A stretch of DNA of 13,707 nucleotides, taken from contig JAHHTI010000022.1 in assembly GCA_020024735.1 (NCBI GenBank), positions 1 through 13,707 on the forward strand. The letters run 5' to 3'. Shown here one piece after another: positions 1 through 9,361 of this stretch; the first letter of the stretch is position 1, and every line of letters starts with the position of its first letter. The notes under the pieces were generated by a model, which saw only the letters and a list, made by a program, of their open reading frames with translations, made no database searches and had not been told where the DNA came from. Origin of the DNA: Mycoplasmataceae bacterium (GTDB lineage Bacteria > Bacillota_I > Bacilli_A > Mycoplasmatales > Mycoplasmoidaceae). A program made the translations under genes and the position numbers.

Positions 1-3000
1 CAAACTCCTTTTGAAGTACAATTAAATAATGCATATCCAGGATGTGAATATGGGGCTAGTAATAGATTATTAGTAAATAACACTGCTGGTACTATTGAAT
101 GAATATATGATCCAGGTTCTGTATTGAAAAATGGATTGATTGTTAGTTCTGATTCAAAAGATGTTAGAAAAATAGTTATTAAAGGTTTTAAAAGAATCCC
201 TGGTGTAACTAAAATTGTTAGTAAAGTTGATTCACAATCTCCTTTTACTTTAGCTCAAACAGTTGCACAATTATCTTATCAAAAAGAAGAACCTACCACT
301 TTGAACTATAGTATAACTTTTTATAAATTGATTTATGATTTAGCTATAGTTAATTTCCCTCCTGCTAATGATTTACCACCTGATATTAATTTAAATTCTG
401 TTACAGGTCTTAAGCAGTTAATTAAAATTTCTAATGTTAAGATTAACAATATTGGTGATAAGACTCCTGATGGCTATCCTGAAGGTGGTTATATTGAATG
501 TGATGTTGCTTTAACTTATTTCTATGATGCTCAAACTAACTTGATTAAACCATCTGATCATAAAGAATCACCTCCTAGTAAATTAAGAATTTATGGTTTC
601 AAACATGTTGAACCTACAATGGTGCCAGAAGCTACTCCTGCTGATAATCCTTTTGCGGATAAAGGAAATCCTAGTATGATTCCAGCAGATGCTATTAAAG
701 ATGAACAATATCTAAAACAAATTGTATTAGATGTAATGCAAACAAAAGTTCCTGCTACTCCAGAAAATGATTTTAGAACAACCATCGGTGGAACTTTACC
801 TCCAGTAAGTGGCTCTATTCCATCTATTATTGATTTTATTAATATTACTAATCCAATGGCTTTTAATGCTGCTGGTGAAGTTACTTTTATGGTTTCTTTA
901 CTTCAATATTTTAAAGCTCCTACAGCTGAAGACTTAACTAATCCTAATGCAGTTATTGGTGAACTTTCTACTATCCCTTCTAAACCAGTACTAGTTACTA
1001 TAGGAAACTTTAGAAAAGTGACTCCTACTGGATTAAAAAAATCTGATATTACTATTAGTACTACTAAGACAGTTCAAGAAGTAGTAAATGATGTAAAAGA
1101 TTCAAGTAGTGGAAGTGATTCATCAGATCTTAAAGAAGCACCTTTCTTACAATATCTTATTAATAAAAACAGGGATTTAATATTTACTAGTTTACCTGAT
1201 GGATTTAATGCTTCTAATATTAAAGTTGTGAAAAAACCAGGTGAAGTAAACCCTATAGCAAATTATATTGAAGGTTATATTACTGTTAAAATTGCTATCA
1301 CTTTATATTTCGATGAAGATGGAGTCACTGTTAATACAACAGTTAATAAAGATAAAAAACCTAAACCATTTACTTTAACATTAAGAGGTTTCAACAAAAC
1401 ATTACCTACTGAAATCAAGAATAGTACTATTAGTATCATTGACAATCCTTTGTTCTTCAACACTCTACCAACAACAGTAGATGTAAATAAAGTGAAGTCT
1501 ATTATTTATGAAAGAAGAGATGAAATCTTTACTGATGTTCCTAATTTATATTTTTCTATTAATTCCATTATCATCGATGAAAAAGATGTGAATCCTAATA
1601 ATTTAAATGGAAGCATTAATGTTAAATTCTCTATTTCAGATTATTTTAATTCTAAAGGTGAAAAAATTTCCCCTGATACTGAAGGTTACAAACCATTAGA
1701 TAATTTAAACTTAACAATTAATGGTTTTGCAAAAGTTGCTCCAACTAAATGAAATACTGTTAACTTTGATGTAAGTGGAGATGATCAATTTATTCCAATA
1801 TCTGCTAAGAATGATCTAATTGCTACTACTTCTTCATCAACTTCAAAAGAACAATTTAAAAATTTCTTTATTAATTCATATCCAAAAGCTTATGCAACCA
1901 CAGAACCTGATGGTGTATTAATTTATAGAGATAAAGATGGTAATTTAACATATAAAGGTGGTACAGTAGGAGATGAAAAATTTAACATTGATAAGGCTAT
2001 TTGAGGAATGTTAGGTTTATCTCATAAAACTATTTTTCAAGTAACTCCAGAAGATATTGCAACATTAGTAGTAAGAAGTATTCAAAATCATAAATTTGTA
2101 AATTTTGCTCCAACAGATCCTGCTCCAGATCCAACAGCACCAACTACTTTTGCTACAGATCCTGTAGATCCTGATACTGGTGCTGGTGGTGGAACTGTTG
2201 ATGGTACTACTCCTGATGGAGGAGCTGCTCCAACAACTCCTGAACCACTTACATCATATGATAGTATAGATGTAAAAATGAGTGATATTTCTGTAAATAT
2301 TATTAGAGACGATCCTTCTAGTGTAAAAAATGTTAATAGTGAACAAATGAAGAAGGAAAAATGATACAACGGATATATGACTGTTGAAATCAGTATTACA
2401 TTCATTGATGGTATATTAACACAAAAATTTGTTTTTGGTGCTAATAGTGGTTCTGATAGAAATGTTTTTGCTAGATATATTCCAATTCCAGCTACTACTA
2501 TTACTGCATCAGGAAAAGAAAAAAACAACCTTCCATTAGAATTAGTAAATGGTACTGCAATAAAAACTGATGGAACAACTACTGGTCTTACTTTTTCAAA
2601 TAATGAAATTCAACAATTTGTGTATGAAAATATTGACCAAATATTAAATGGTCCAATTAATGATAGCGTTTCAAAAGACTTTATTTCAGCAGATGCTCCT
2701 TCTGGAGTTCCAATTAATTTCTCACCATTTGATATTGACGTTACTAATGTATTAGGAGATAACAATAACGGAACTATTTCTGCATTAGTTACAATAGGAA
2801 ACTACTATAACAATAAAGGAGAACTTGTAGCTAGTGATACTAACAATAGCTTTTCTACTACTGTAGTATTTTCAGGATTTGCGACTCAAAAGTCTACCGA
2901 ATTTAAGGAAACTATTAATTTATCGGATGTTGGGGCTGATAGTAAATTCTTCTCTAAAAAAGATGGTACTCCAATCTTGAATTGAGAAGACATTACTGCT

Positions 3001-3885
3001 GAAGAATTTTGAAATTTATATATAGATAGTTATTCTCATTTACCTAGCGGTTCTCAACCTAAACAACAATTCATATATGATATCATTATGGGTCAAACTG
3101 GTGGTATTTTATCTCCAAAGGTTAGTGGTGAAAAATATAACCCTAATAGAATTTTAAAAGGTGATTCATTACCTGGTGCAATAGATCCTGAAGCTCCAAA
3201 GGAAAAAAATGATTTCACACCTGCTAGCATTGTAGGTTATGATGCTTCTTTCTCTAACTTAAATGGTAGATTAGATCTAACATTTAGAATTACTAATTAC
3301 TATGATAATTTAGGTTCATTAGAAACACAAGCACCAAAAACTTGCAAGATTGAAATTTATGGTTTCAAAAATACTCAATCTTCATTATTAGCAGGTTCTA
3401 GTTTTGGTAGAGAAGCAATTATTGATCATAAAATGAAAATTAGTGGTTCTTATAATATTACAGCTTCTTTAGTAACCGACAAATATATTAGGGATAACAT
3501 TTTATCAAAAACTTCAGGAAATTGACCTTCAGCAGCAGGTACACCAGAAGATGAAACAGTTAATATTAACCGTTTTGATTTTGTGTCTAAAGTGGAAGAT
3601 TTAAGAATTGTTTCTACTAATAATTCTAGCGGTGTTATTACAACAAGTTTCTATTTGAATGATGATGTAAATATTTATGATGATAATGGAAATCCTGCAA
3701 CTTTACTAAAAGGGGTATATCAATTAGAAATCTCTGGTTTTGAATCTTCTTTAATGATGTATATTTTAATTTCTATTTTAATTATCTTTATACTTTTCAT
3801 TTTAATTCCAGCAATAGTAATTCTTGCTAAGAGATCAAATGCGAAAAAATCTGCTAAAGGTAAATTAAGCGACTTTGATGATTAA
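1..3885 (+). CDS. Giant repeat-containing surface protein, C-terminal part (5' end outside window)
   Basis: One reading frame is open from base 1 to the TAA at 3883-3885 when TGA is read as Trp (TGA at 100, 1750, 2002, 2362, 2983, 3010 and 3523), giving 1294 residues with no start in the window. The protein is built from diverged units of about 110-160 residues. Each has a helical-looking stretch, a beta-rich stretch of the form N-x-G-x-I-x-V-x-x-x-I-x-x-Y-Y with an acidic/Gly turn, and an ending such as IYGFKHVEPT or LRGFNKTLPT. This pattern resembles the mycoplasma 'lipoprotein-associated' / lipoprotein-17-related variable surface protein domain (family knowledge, recalled rather than searched). 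Residues about 1251-1276 form one hydrophobic membrane segment, followed by a Lys-rich tail ending SDFDD. The bulk should therefore be outside the cell with a C-terminal anchor. Adhesion or antigenic variation is plausible but not shown. It is the last gene of its transcript, since a terminator follows at once. Confidence 0.85.
184..3741 (+). repeat. Diverged protein-level repeat units ending in a Gly-Phe motif
   Basis: Unit-ending motifs fall at bases 184 (KGFKRIPG), 595 (YGFKHVEPT), 1003 (GNFRKVTPT), 1387 (RGFNKTLPT), 1723 (NGFAKVAPT), 2875 (SGFATQKST), 3361 (YGFKNTQSS) and 3736 (SGFESS). Spacing is 411, 408, 384, 336, 1152, 486 and 375 bases. The 1152-base gap holds a degenerate unit: it has the NGYMTVEISITF strand near 2370 but no Gly-Phe ending. 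The repeats are recognisable as protein only; the DNA is too diverged to recombine easily. Confidence 0.75.
2107..2250 (+). other. Pro/Thr/Asp/Gly-rich low-complexity insertion in the surface protein
   Basis: About 48 residues made almost only of Pro, Thr, Asp, Ala and Gly (for example APTDPAPDPTAP and TGAGGGTVDG) interrupt a repeat unit between the helical part and the strand that starts LTSYDSIDVKM. It looks like a flexible extracellular linker. The Lys/Asn/Ile composition typical of the rest of this protein is absent here. Confidence 0.7.
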
Positions 3886-3896
3886 TAATAAAGAAG

Positions 3897-3927
3897 AAAG
3901 AATTAGTTTTTACTAATTCTTTTTTTT
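3897..3927 (+). terminator. Rho-independent terminator of the surface protein gene
   Basis: A perfect 11-bp stem, AAAGAATTAGT (3897-3907) with ACTAATTCTTT (3912-3922), encloses a TTTT loop and runs into a T tract to 3927. It starts 12 nt after the surface protein stop codon. Confidence 0.9.
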
Positions 3928-3935
3928 GTTATAAT
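3928..3935 (+). promoter_or_regulatory. rny promoter, extended -10
   Basis: The extended -10 TGTTATAAT (TATAAT at 3930-3935) begins right on the T tract of the preceding terminator. The -35 region falls inside the terminator stem and loop (about 3907-3912, TTTTTA) and is weak, so the TG extension probably carries the promoter. Confidence 0.65.
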
Positions 3936-3981
3936 GAAAGTGCACAAATAAAATGGTATTTATTTCTAAAGGAGAAATTAA

Positions 3982-5367
3982 ATGCCGGTTTATGTAATTA
4001 TTATCTTAATATTTTGTTGCTTATTTTTTATTGGTACAGGAATAGGAATCTATTTTATTTTCAAATACTATCAATTTAAAAAATCACATTCCCACGATGC
4101 GATTAAAAAACAGTATGATGATTTAACAGCAAAGCTACATGCAGAGGAAAAAGTTTTAGATGAACAAATCTTAGCTTATCGGAATAAGCTAGTTAATTTA
4201 AGCCATAAAAGTGAAAATGAAATCGAAGATGAGATTAAAAAAACTTTTATGCAAAAGTTATCGGTTGATTTAAGCCACGAAATAAAAGAATATAAGCAAA
4301 CTTTAGAAGAAAATAAAGTGGCATATCTTTCGCAAATCTTAGTCGATTCATATCAAAATATTTTAGAAGAATCAATTCATCAATCTGCATCAACAATGAT
4401 TAAATTAGAAGATGTTAATCTTAAAGGACGAATTATTGGTAAAGATGGGAGAAACAAAAAAGTTTTTGAATACCTTACAGGAGTTGATTTAGTCATCGAT
4501 AAAGTTTCAGAATACATTACTATTGCTTCATTAAATCCTTTACGAAGAGCATTAGCTGTTGATGTTATGAATGCTTTAATTAAATCAAAAAATATTGAAC
4601 CAGCAAAAATTGAATCTTGTTATGAACAAGAATCACAAAAGTTTCATCAAGCACTTTATGATTTAGGTAAAGAAGTTTGTGACACTAAATTGCACGCTTA
4701 TCATTTGAATGAAAAGATTTACCCTTATATAGGAAGATTAAACTACCGTAGTTCATATTCACAAAATATTCTTTCCCATTCCTTAGAATGTGCTTATATT
4801 GCTCAGCATTTAGCCAATATCATTGGAGTTGATCCTCACAAAGCTAAATTAGCTGCTTTCTTTCATGATATTGGGAAATCAATTGATTTTGAAATAGATA
4901 AAAACCATATTGATGCTGGTATGGAAATTGCAACTGAATGTCATTTAGATGATTATATTGTGGAAGCAATAAAAACCCATCATAATGAAGGAGTCATTAG
5001 TAGTATTTATTCAGAAATTACTAAGATAGCAGATGCTATTTCAGCCTCTCGTCCAGGAGCAAGAATTGATTCATACGATGATTACATTAAAAGAGTACAA
5101 CAACTAGAAAGTATTTGTAACCAATTTGAAGAAGTTAATAACTCTTATGTTATTAAATCAGGAAGACAATTGCGTGTTATGGTTAATCCGAAAAAAGTAG
5201 CAAATTACGAATCATTAGAAGTTTTATCTTTTCAATTAAAACAAGCAATTGAATCACATCCTGATGTGGGAACATACAAGATAAAGGTTATTTTAATTAA
5301 AGAAGACAAACTTACTTTTGAAACCAGTCAGTCTTCTACTCAACTTCCATTACACGAACATGAATAA
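3982..5367 (+). CDS. rny: RNase Y, membrane-anchored endoribonuclease
   Basis: RNase Y makes the initiating internal cuts in mRNA decay at the membrane of Firmicutes and mollicutes. The 461-residue product has the family order. An N-terminal membrane segment (about residues 3-28, rich in Ile, Phe and Gly) is followed by a charged coiled coil (about 33-115), a KH RNA-binding domain with the loop GRIIGKDGR at 149-157, and an HD hydrolase domain with HDIGK (His295-Asp296). The HD domain also has upstream ILSHSLECAYIA and downstream KTHHNEG metal-site histidines. The C-terminal part IKSGRQLRVMVNPKKV is also typical. It is shorter than the roughly 520-residue Bacillus subtilis enzyme, mainly in the coiled coil. 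The ATG at 3982 is preceded by AAGGAG at good spacing, and it has its own promoter and terminator. The KH and HD signatures leave little doubt. Confidence 0.95.
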   Translation: MPVYVIIILIFCCLFFIGTGIGIYFIFKYYQFKKSHSHDAIKKQYDDLTAKLHAEEKVLDEQILAYRNKLVNLSHKSENEIEDEIKKTFMQKLSVDLSHEIKEYKQTLEENKVAYLSQILVDSYQNILEESIHQSASTMIKLEDVNLKGRIIGKDGRNKKVFEYLTGVDLVIDKVSEYITIASLNPLRRALAVDVMNALIKSKNIEPAKIESCYEQESQKFHQALYDLGKEVCDTKLHAYHLNEKIYPYIGRLNYRSSYSQNILSHSLECAYIAQHLANIIGVDPHKAKLAAFFHDIGKSIDFEIDKNHIDAGMEIATECHLDDYIVEAIKTHHNEGVISSIYSEITKIADAISASRPGARIDSYDDYIKRVQQLESICNQFEEVNNSYVIKSGRQLRVMVNPKKVANYESLEVLSFQLKQAIESHPDVGTYKIKVILIKEDKLTFETSQSSTQLPLHEHE

Positions 5368-5371
5368 TAAA

Positions 5372-5405
5372 AAAAATAAAGATGAGTAATTCATCTTTAT
5401 TTTTT
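5372..5405. terminator. Bidirectional terminator between rny and the tRNA pair
   Basis: A 14-bp stem pairs AAAAATAAAGATGA (5372-5385) with its complement at 5391-5404 around a GTAAT loop. It is flanked by an A run on the left and a T run on the right, so it can stop rny transcripts on the plus strand and the tRNA-Asp/Phe transcript on the minus strand. Confidence 0.85.
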
Positions 5406-5426
5406 ACTGTGATAATTAATTTTAAA

Positions 5427-5502
<76 letters not shown>

Positions 5503-5503
5503 A

Positions 5504-5579
5504 TGGCGGTCCTGACGGGAGTCAAACCCGCGATCTATCCCGTGACAGGGGAGCATGTTAATCACTACACTACAGGACC
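5504..5579 (-). tRNA. tRNA-Asp (GTC) with unusual D-loop/T-loop pair
   Basis: The minus strand gives a 76-nt cloverleaf with encoded CCA: acceptor GGTCCTG with CAGGACC, discriminator G73, and anticodon loop CTGTCAC with GTC. The D-loop is AGTGATTA and the T-loop TTTGACT. The near-universal G19 is therefore A and C56 is T, a matched swap that keeps a Watson-Crick tertiary pair. The first anticodon-stem pair (27-43) is a C-U mismatch. Confidence 0.95.
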
Positions 5580-5594
5580 ATTTTTTACCATTTA

Positions 5595-5625
5595 ATTATA
5601 TACTATTTTAAAAAATATTTACCAA
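5595..5625 (-). promoter_or_regulatory. Promoter of the tRNA-Asp/tRNA-Phe transcript
   Basis: On the minus strand TTGGTA (5620-5625) is followed after 19 nt by a perfect TATAAT (5595-5600), which puts transcript starts about 8 nt before tRNA-Asp. The -35 lies in the loop of the ATPase terminator-like hairpin. Confidence 0.6.
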
Positions 5626-5632
5626 ATATTTT
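5609..5632 (-). terminator. Probable terminator of the ATPase operon
   Basis: On the minus strand AAAATATTT, loop GGT and AAATATTTT form a 9-bp all-AT stem ending in a T run. It lies about 27 nt after the ATPase stop. The stem is weak because it contains no G-C pair. Confidence 0.5.
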
Positions 5633-5659
5633 ATCTTAATTCAACAGGTAATATGTTAA

Positions 5660-8600
5660 TTAGATGGCATTACTTTCGATATTATAATTAAGAACAGTTG
5701 CTGATAAAGAAGGATTTAATTGATAAACCATATGATTATCTTTTTGGTAAGCAATCACATATTCGTAACTAACTAAAGTATTTAGATCAAAAAGATTATT
5801 TTGTTTATTCATTGCATTATCAATTTCTGTTAATGATAAAGCTGAAGAAGATGCTAAAACTTGAATAATACGATAAGCATTTTTATTTAAATCATCATTA
5901 ATAAATTTAGCAATTAATTGTCTTTTGTTATGAGATACCACTTGTTTTTGAATTGACACTTTGATTAAAGCTACAAATTGGTATATTCATAAAACAAAAC
6001 TTGCAAAACCAAATGCTACTCAAACTCCATAGTCTTTAAAATAAGGAGTAATTTCTTTATCTCTTATTCATGGACTAGAGTGCATAAAGACACTATTCAC
6101 ACCAGGTACATAATAAACTATTAATAATAAAACTGCACTGATTAAGAAAGAACCAAAAATTCATTGATTACTAAAGAATTCTTTGCTAAATAAAACTGGT
6201 TTATTCATACGACAATTAAAAGAATGGAATAATCTACAGAAAGCTAAAGTTAAGAAAGCAATTCCACTAGCTTGATCAAAAAGCTGATCAGTATCATTAA
6301 TAACAATACCACTTACCTTTGTATAATAAGTGAAGAAGAAAGAAACGATAACTACTCCGGAAATTAATAGTGCGTCTAAAACAACATGTTTCATAAATTT
6401 AGGCGTAATAAAGAACTCATTAGCTTTCCGTGGTTTTTCATAGATTACATCATTTTTATAAGATTCTAAACCTAAAGCAATTGCTGGTCATGAGTCGGTA
6501 ACTAGATTTAAAAATAATAATTGAATAGTATTAAAAGGAACATAGTTAATTCCGATAATTAATGAGAATATTAATAATACAGCAGTGGCTAAAATGGTTG
6601 CTAATGAACCGGTTAGTAAGAATTTAATAGCGCTTTTGATGTTGTTATAAACATTTCTTCCTGACTTAATAGCAGTAATGATGGTAGCAAAATTATCATC
6701 AGTTAAAATCATACTTGCAGCATCTTTAGAAACTTCAGTTCCAGTAATTCCCATTGCTACTCCAATATTAGCTTCTTTTAAAGAAGGAGCATCGTTGACT
6801 CCATCACCTGTCATTGAAACAATCATATTGTGTTTTTGTCATGCTCTTACGATTTTAATTTTATCTTCTGGAGAAACTCTTGCATACACAGAGTATTTTG
6901 CAATGTTTAAGGTTAATTCTTCTTCAGAAATTTCTTTTAATTCTCTGCCACTTAAAGATAAATCACCTTCATTAAAAATACCAATTTGTTTAGCAATCGC
7001 AACAGCTGTTTCAGGATGGTCTCCAGTAATCATAATTGGTCTAATACCAGCGACCTTACATTCTTTAATAGCTTGAATAGTTTCCACTCTTGGAGGGTCT
7101 ATCATAGAAATTAAACCAATGAAGATTAAATTGCTTTCATCATTGAATTGCAATTTATCTTGTTGCATTTCTTTAAAGGCAAAACATAAAACTCTTTTTC
7201 CTTCAGAAGCAAATTGACGGTTGATAGTATTGATTTTAGTAATATCATTATCATTAATCTTTCTGACTTCACCATTTAAATAAATATGAGTGATTTTACT
7301 AAGTACTTGGTCAATAGCTCCTTTGGTAATCATAAATTTTTTATTTTGATATTGAACTAAAGTAGACATCATCATTCTTTCACTATCAAAAGGTAATTCT
7401 GAAATTCTTTTGCAAGAACTTCTTAATTGTTCACTATCACTATGTTTATTGTAATAATCAATTAAACAACTTTCAGTAGGGTCACCAATAATAGTATTAT
7501 TCACAACTTTCGCATCTGAACATAAAACAGCTAATTCAGGTAAATTAATCTTATTAGTTTGATAATTAAATTGCATATCTTGATTGATTAATGTTTCATC
7601 AGTATATAAATCAATAACAGTCATTTTATTTTGAGTTAAAGTTCCGGTTTTATCACTACAAATAATAGAAACAGAACCCAAACCTTCAACTGCCTTTAAT
7701 TCCTTAACTATTGCATTTTGCTTTGCTAAACGTTTGGTAGAAATAGATAATACAATGGTAACAATTGAACTTAATGCTTCTGGAATAACAGCTACTGCTA
7801 GCGCAATACTAAAGTTAATAGAATCACCAAATGTTTCTCACTTATTTAAACTTGGATCTTTCATTTTAATCATATTCACTACAAATAAAACTAAACATAC
7901 AGCAAGAATGATGTAAACAAGGAATTTAGCTAGACGGTCTAAGTTAACTTGAAGAGGAGTTTTTTTAGTTTTAGTTTCATTTAAAAGAGTGCTAATTTTA
8001 CCAATTTCAGTATTACTTCCTACTGCGGTAACAATGAATTTAGCTCTTCCATAAACAACTAAACAACCAGAATAAATACAATTTAATCTATCACCTATTC
8101 CTAAATGGGGATCATCTAGAGGGTTATTGTTTTTTAATACTACAGTAGCTTCTCCTGTTAATGAACTTTCATTTACTTTCAATGAAAAACAATCAATAAT
8201 CCGACCATCAGCAGGAGCAATATCACCAGCTTCCACAATTACAATATCACCCACCACTAAGTCTTCACTATTAACCACTAATGATTGATTGCCACGAATA
8301 ACTTTTGCTTTTGGTGAAGAAAGCTTTTTTAAACTTTCTAAGGATTTCTGAGCCTTCAATGCCTGGATCATTCCTAAAATGGCATTAATGACAGTAATTA
8401 CTACAATTAGGATAAAGTTTTCTCATCCTTCAATAGTGGTTAACATTTGTCCTCATTGATATCCATGTTGAGGGAAAGCAGAAACTATTAAAGAAACTAA
8501 TGAAGCAACTAATAAAGTGATCATTAATAAATCTTTATATTGTTCAATAAAGAAGTGATATCATTTTTTAGGTTTTTTTTCTTGTAATTTATTAATTCCA

Positions 8601-8704
8601 TAATTACGACGATTAATTTCTACTTGTGCAGGAGTTAACCCATTAGTAGAACTTTCATATTCTTTATATAAATTGTCTATTGTCTCTACATGAACGTTTT
8701 TCAT
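5660..8704 (-). CDS. P-type (P2-like) cation-transporting ATPase with C-terminal winged-helix-like tail
   Basis: The 1014-residue protein reads through ten TGA Trp codons. It has all the P-type ATPase marks: actuator loop TGE (183-185), phosphorylation motif CSDKTGTLT with Asp351, nucleotide site MITKGA, hinge MTGDGVNDAP (around 631-640), and M4 AVIPEAL with Glu309. M6 has NLVTDSWPAIALG and the last two membrane helices end near residue 912, so ten membrane segments are expected. It begins MKNVHVETIDNLYKEYE at an ATG 5 nt after the zinc-ribbon gene stop, with no strong ribosome site of its own, so translation is probably coupled. M5 reads KFLLTGSLATIL, so it lacks the Asn and Glu that bind calcium in SERCA, and the ion is uncertain. 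Residues about 916-1014 form an additional soluble domain not usual in this family (typical length about 870-900). The ATPase identity is sure; the substrate is not. Confidence 0.93.
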
Positions 8705-8709
8705 AAAAA

Positions 8710-9156
8710 TTACCCAATAATAACTTCAAAATTAGCATAAATATTTCTAGTAGGTTTTGGTCTAATACTTAAATCGTATTTTTCTCAATCAACAGTTGCA
8801 TATAAAAGTTCTCATTTATGAATAATAGAATCAGAAGATAACATTAATTTTCTTGATAAATCTTCAATAGTAGCATCATTAATCATTCCTTTAATGAATT
8901 CGAATAATTTTTCTTCATTTAATCTTAATTTAGCATACAAAGAGTTTACTCTAGGAGAAAACGAAAATCCGCAATCAAGACATTTGTGCAATTTTGAATT
9001 AGCATCTACCAATTGAATGTTCTTAGAATGACACTTTTTACATTGGTCAATGTAGTTAGCAACATCATAGATGCTATCAAAAATCTTTTTGGTAATATTA
9101 TCAACGTCAATATTTTTATTAGTGAATGATTCAAAATCTGGTTTAGCCTTACTCAT
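8710..9156 (-). CDS. Zinc-ribbon/helix-turn-helix protein, transposase-N-terminus-like, probable regulator
   Basis: The 148-residue product has a four-cysteine zinc ribbon (CKKC at 39-42, CLDC at 59-62, then GFSFSPRVNSLYAKLRL) followed by a helix-turn-helix-like stretch (about 94-116, DATIEDLSRKLMLSSDSIIHKW). The ribbon, the 'FSPR' turn and the following helices match the arrangement at the N-terminus of IS1595/ISL3-type transposases. No catalytic DDE domain follows: the protein simply ends at VIIG. I infer a small DNA-binding protein of transposase ancestry. The start is the ATG at 9154-9156; an 18-codon extension upstream is possible but reads as hydrophobic AT-rich sequence without a ribosome site. 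It is first in an operon with the cation ATPase. An inverted repeat overlaps its transcript start and ribosome-binding region, which suggests self-regulation. Function not proven. Confidence 0.8.
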
Positions 9157-9159
9157 ATA

Positions 9160-9180
9160 TTTATACCCTAATGGTATAAA
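9160..9180. promoter_or_regulatory. Operator-like inverted repeat at the start of the regulator-ATPase operon
   Basis: TTTATACC (9160-9167), five bases, then GGTATAAA (9173-9180) form a perfect 8-bp inverted repeat ending 4 bases before the regulator ATG. It covers the weak AGGG ribosome site and the predicted transcript start, so it could be a repressor site or an RNA hairpin that hides the ribosome site. Confidence 0.6.
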
Positions 9181-9210
9181 GTATACTATTTTTGTAAGAT
9201 AAAAAAACAA
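9180..9210 (-). promoter_or_regulatory. Possible promoter of the regulator-ATPase operon
   Basis: On the minus strand TTGTTT (about 9205-9210) lies 19 nt before TATACT (9180-9185), placing the start inside the inverted repeat. The match is moderate and the region is generally AT-rich, so this is tentative. Confidence 0.4.
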
Positions 9211-9213
9211 AAA

Positions 9214-9227
9214 AATACATATGTATT
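9214..9227. repeat. Perfect 14-bp palindrome in the divergent intergenic region
   Basis: AATACATATGTATT is fully self-complementary and lies between the divergently read regulator operon and rplM, flanked by A-rich DNA. It may be a protein-binding site; nothing else about it is known. Confidence 0.5.
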
Positions 9228-9298
9228 AAAACAATTTTTTATTCTTCTTAATATGAGGTAGTTTAGTTTTAATTTTTAATTAAATATATAGTTAATTA

Positions 9299-9307
9299 TG
9301 TTATAAT
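9299..9307 (+). promoter_or_regulatory. rplM-rpsI promoter, extended -10
   Basis: TGTTATAAT (TATAAT at 9302-9307) is an extended -10 about 55 nt before the rplM ATG. No convincing -35 is present in the AT-rich DNA upstream. Confidence 0.65.
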
Positions 9308-9361
9308 CTATGCGTTATATCTTTTCCACATTTATTAATATAAAAATAAGGAAGTAAAAAA

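Noticed and set aside
2088..2528. 146-codon minus-strand open frame inside the surface protein gene
   Set aside because: It is the antisense shadow of the Pro/Thr/Asp-rich and neighbouring coding sequence, with no ribosome site and composition set by the opposite strand.
124..3885. Apparent series of separate short genes or frameshifts in the first 3.9 kb
   Set aside because: All breaks are TGA codons in one frame; under code 4 there is a single uninterrupted gene.
6678..7076. 132-codon plus-strand open frame opposite the ATPase
   Set aside because: It is an antisense shadow over conserved P-type ATPase motifs.
5660..8704. Apparent fragmentation of the ATPase into a pseudogene
   Set aside because: All breaks are in-frame TGA (Trp) and every catalytic motif is intact and in order.
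9157..9210. 18-codon N-terminal extension of the zinc-ribbon protein
   Set aside because: It lacks a ribosome site, starts in an AT-rich run and would place the likely promoter inside the gene.
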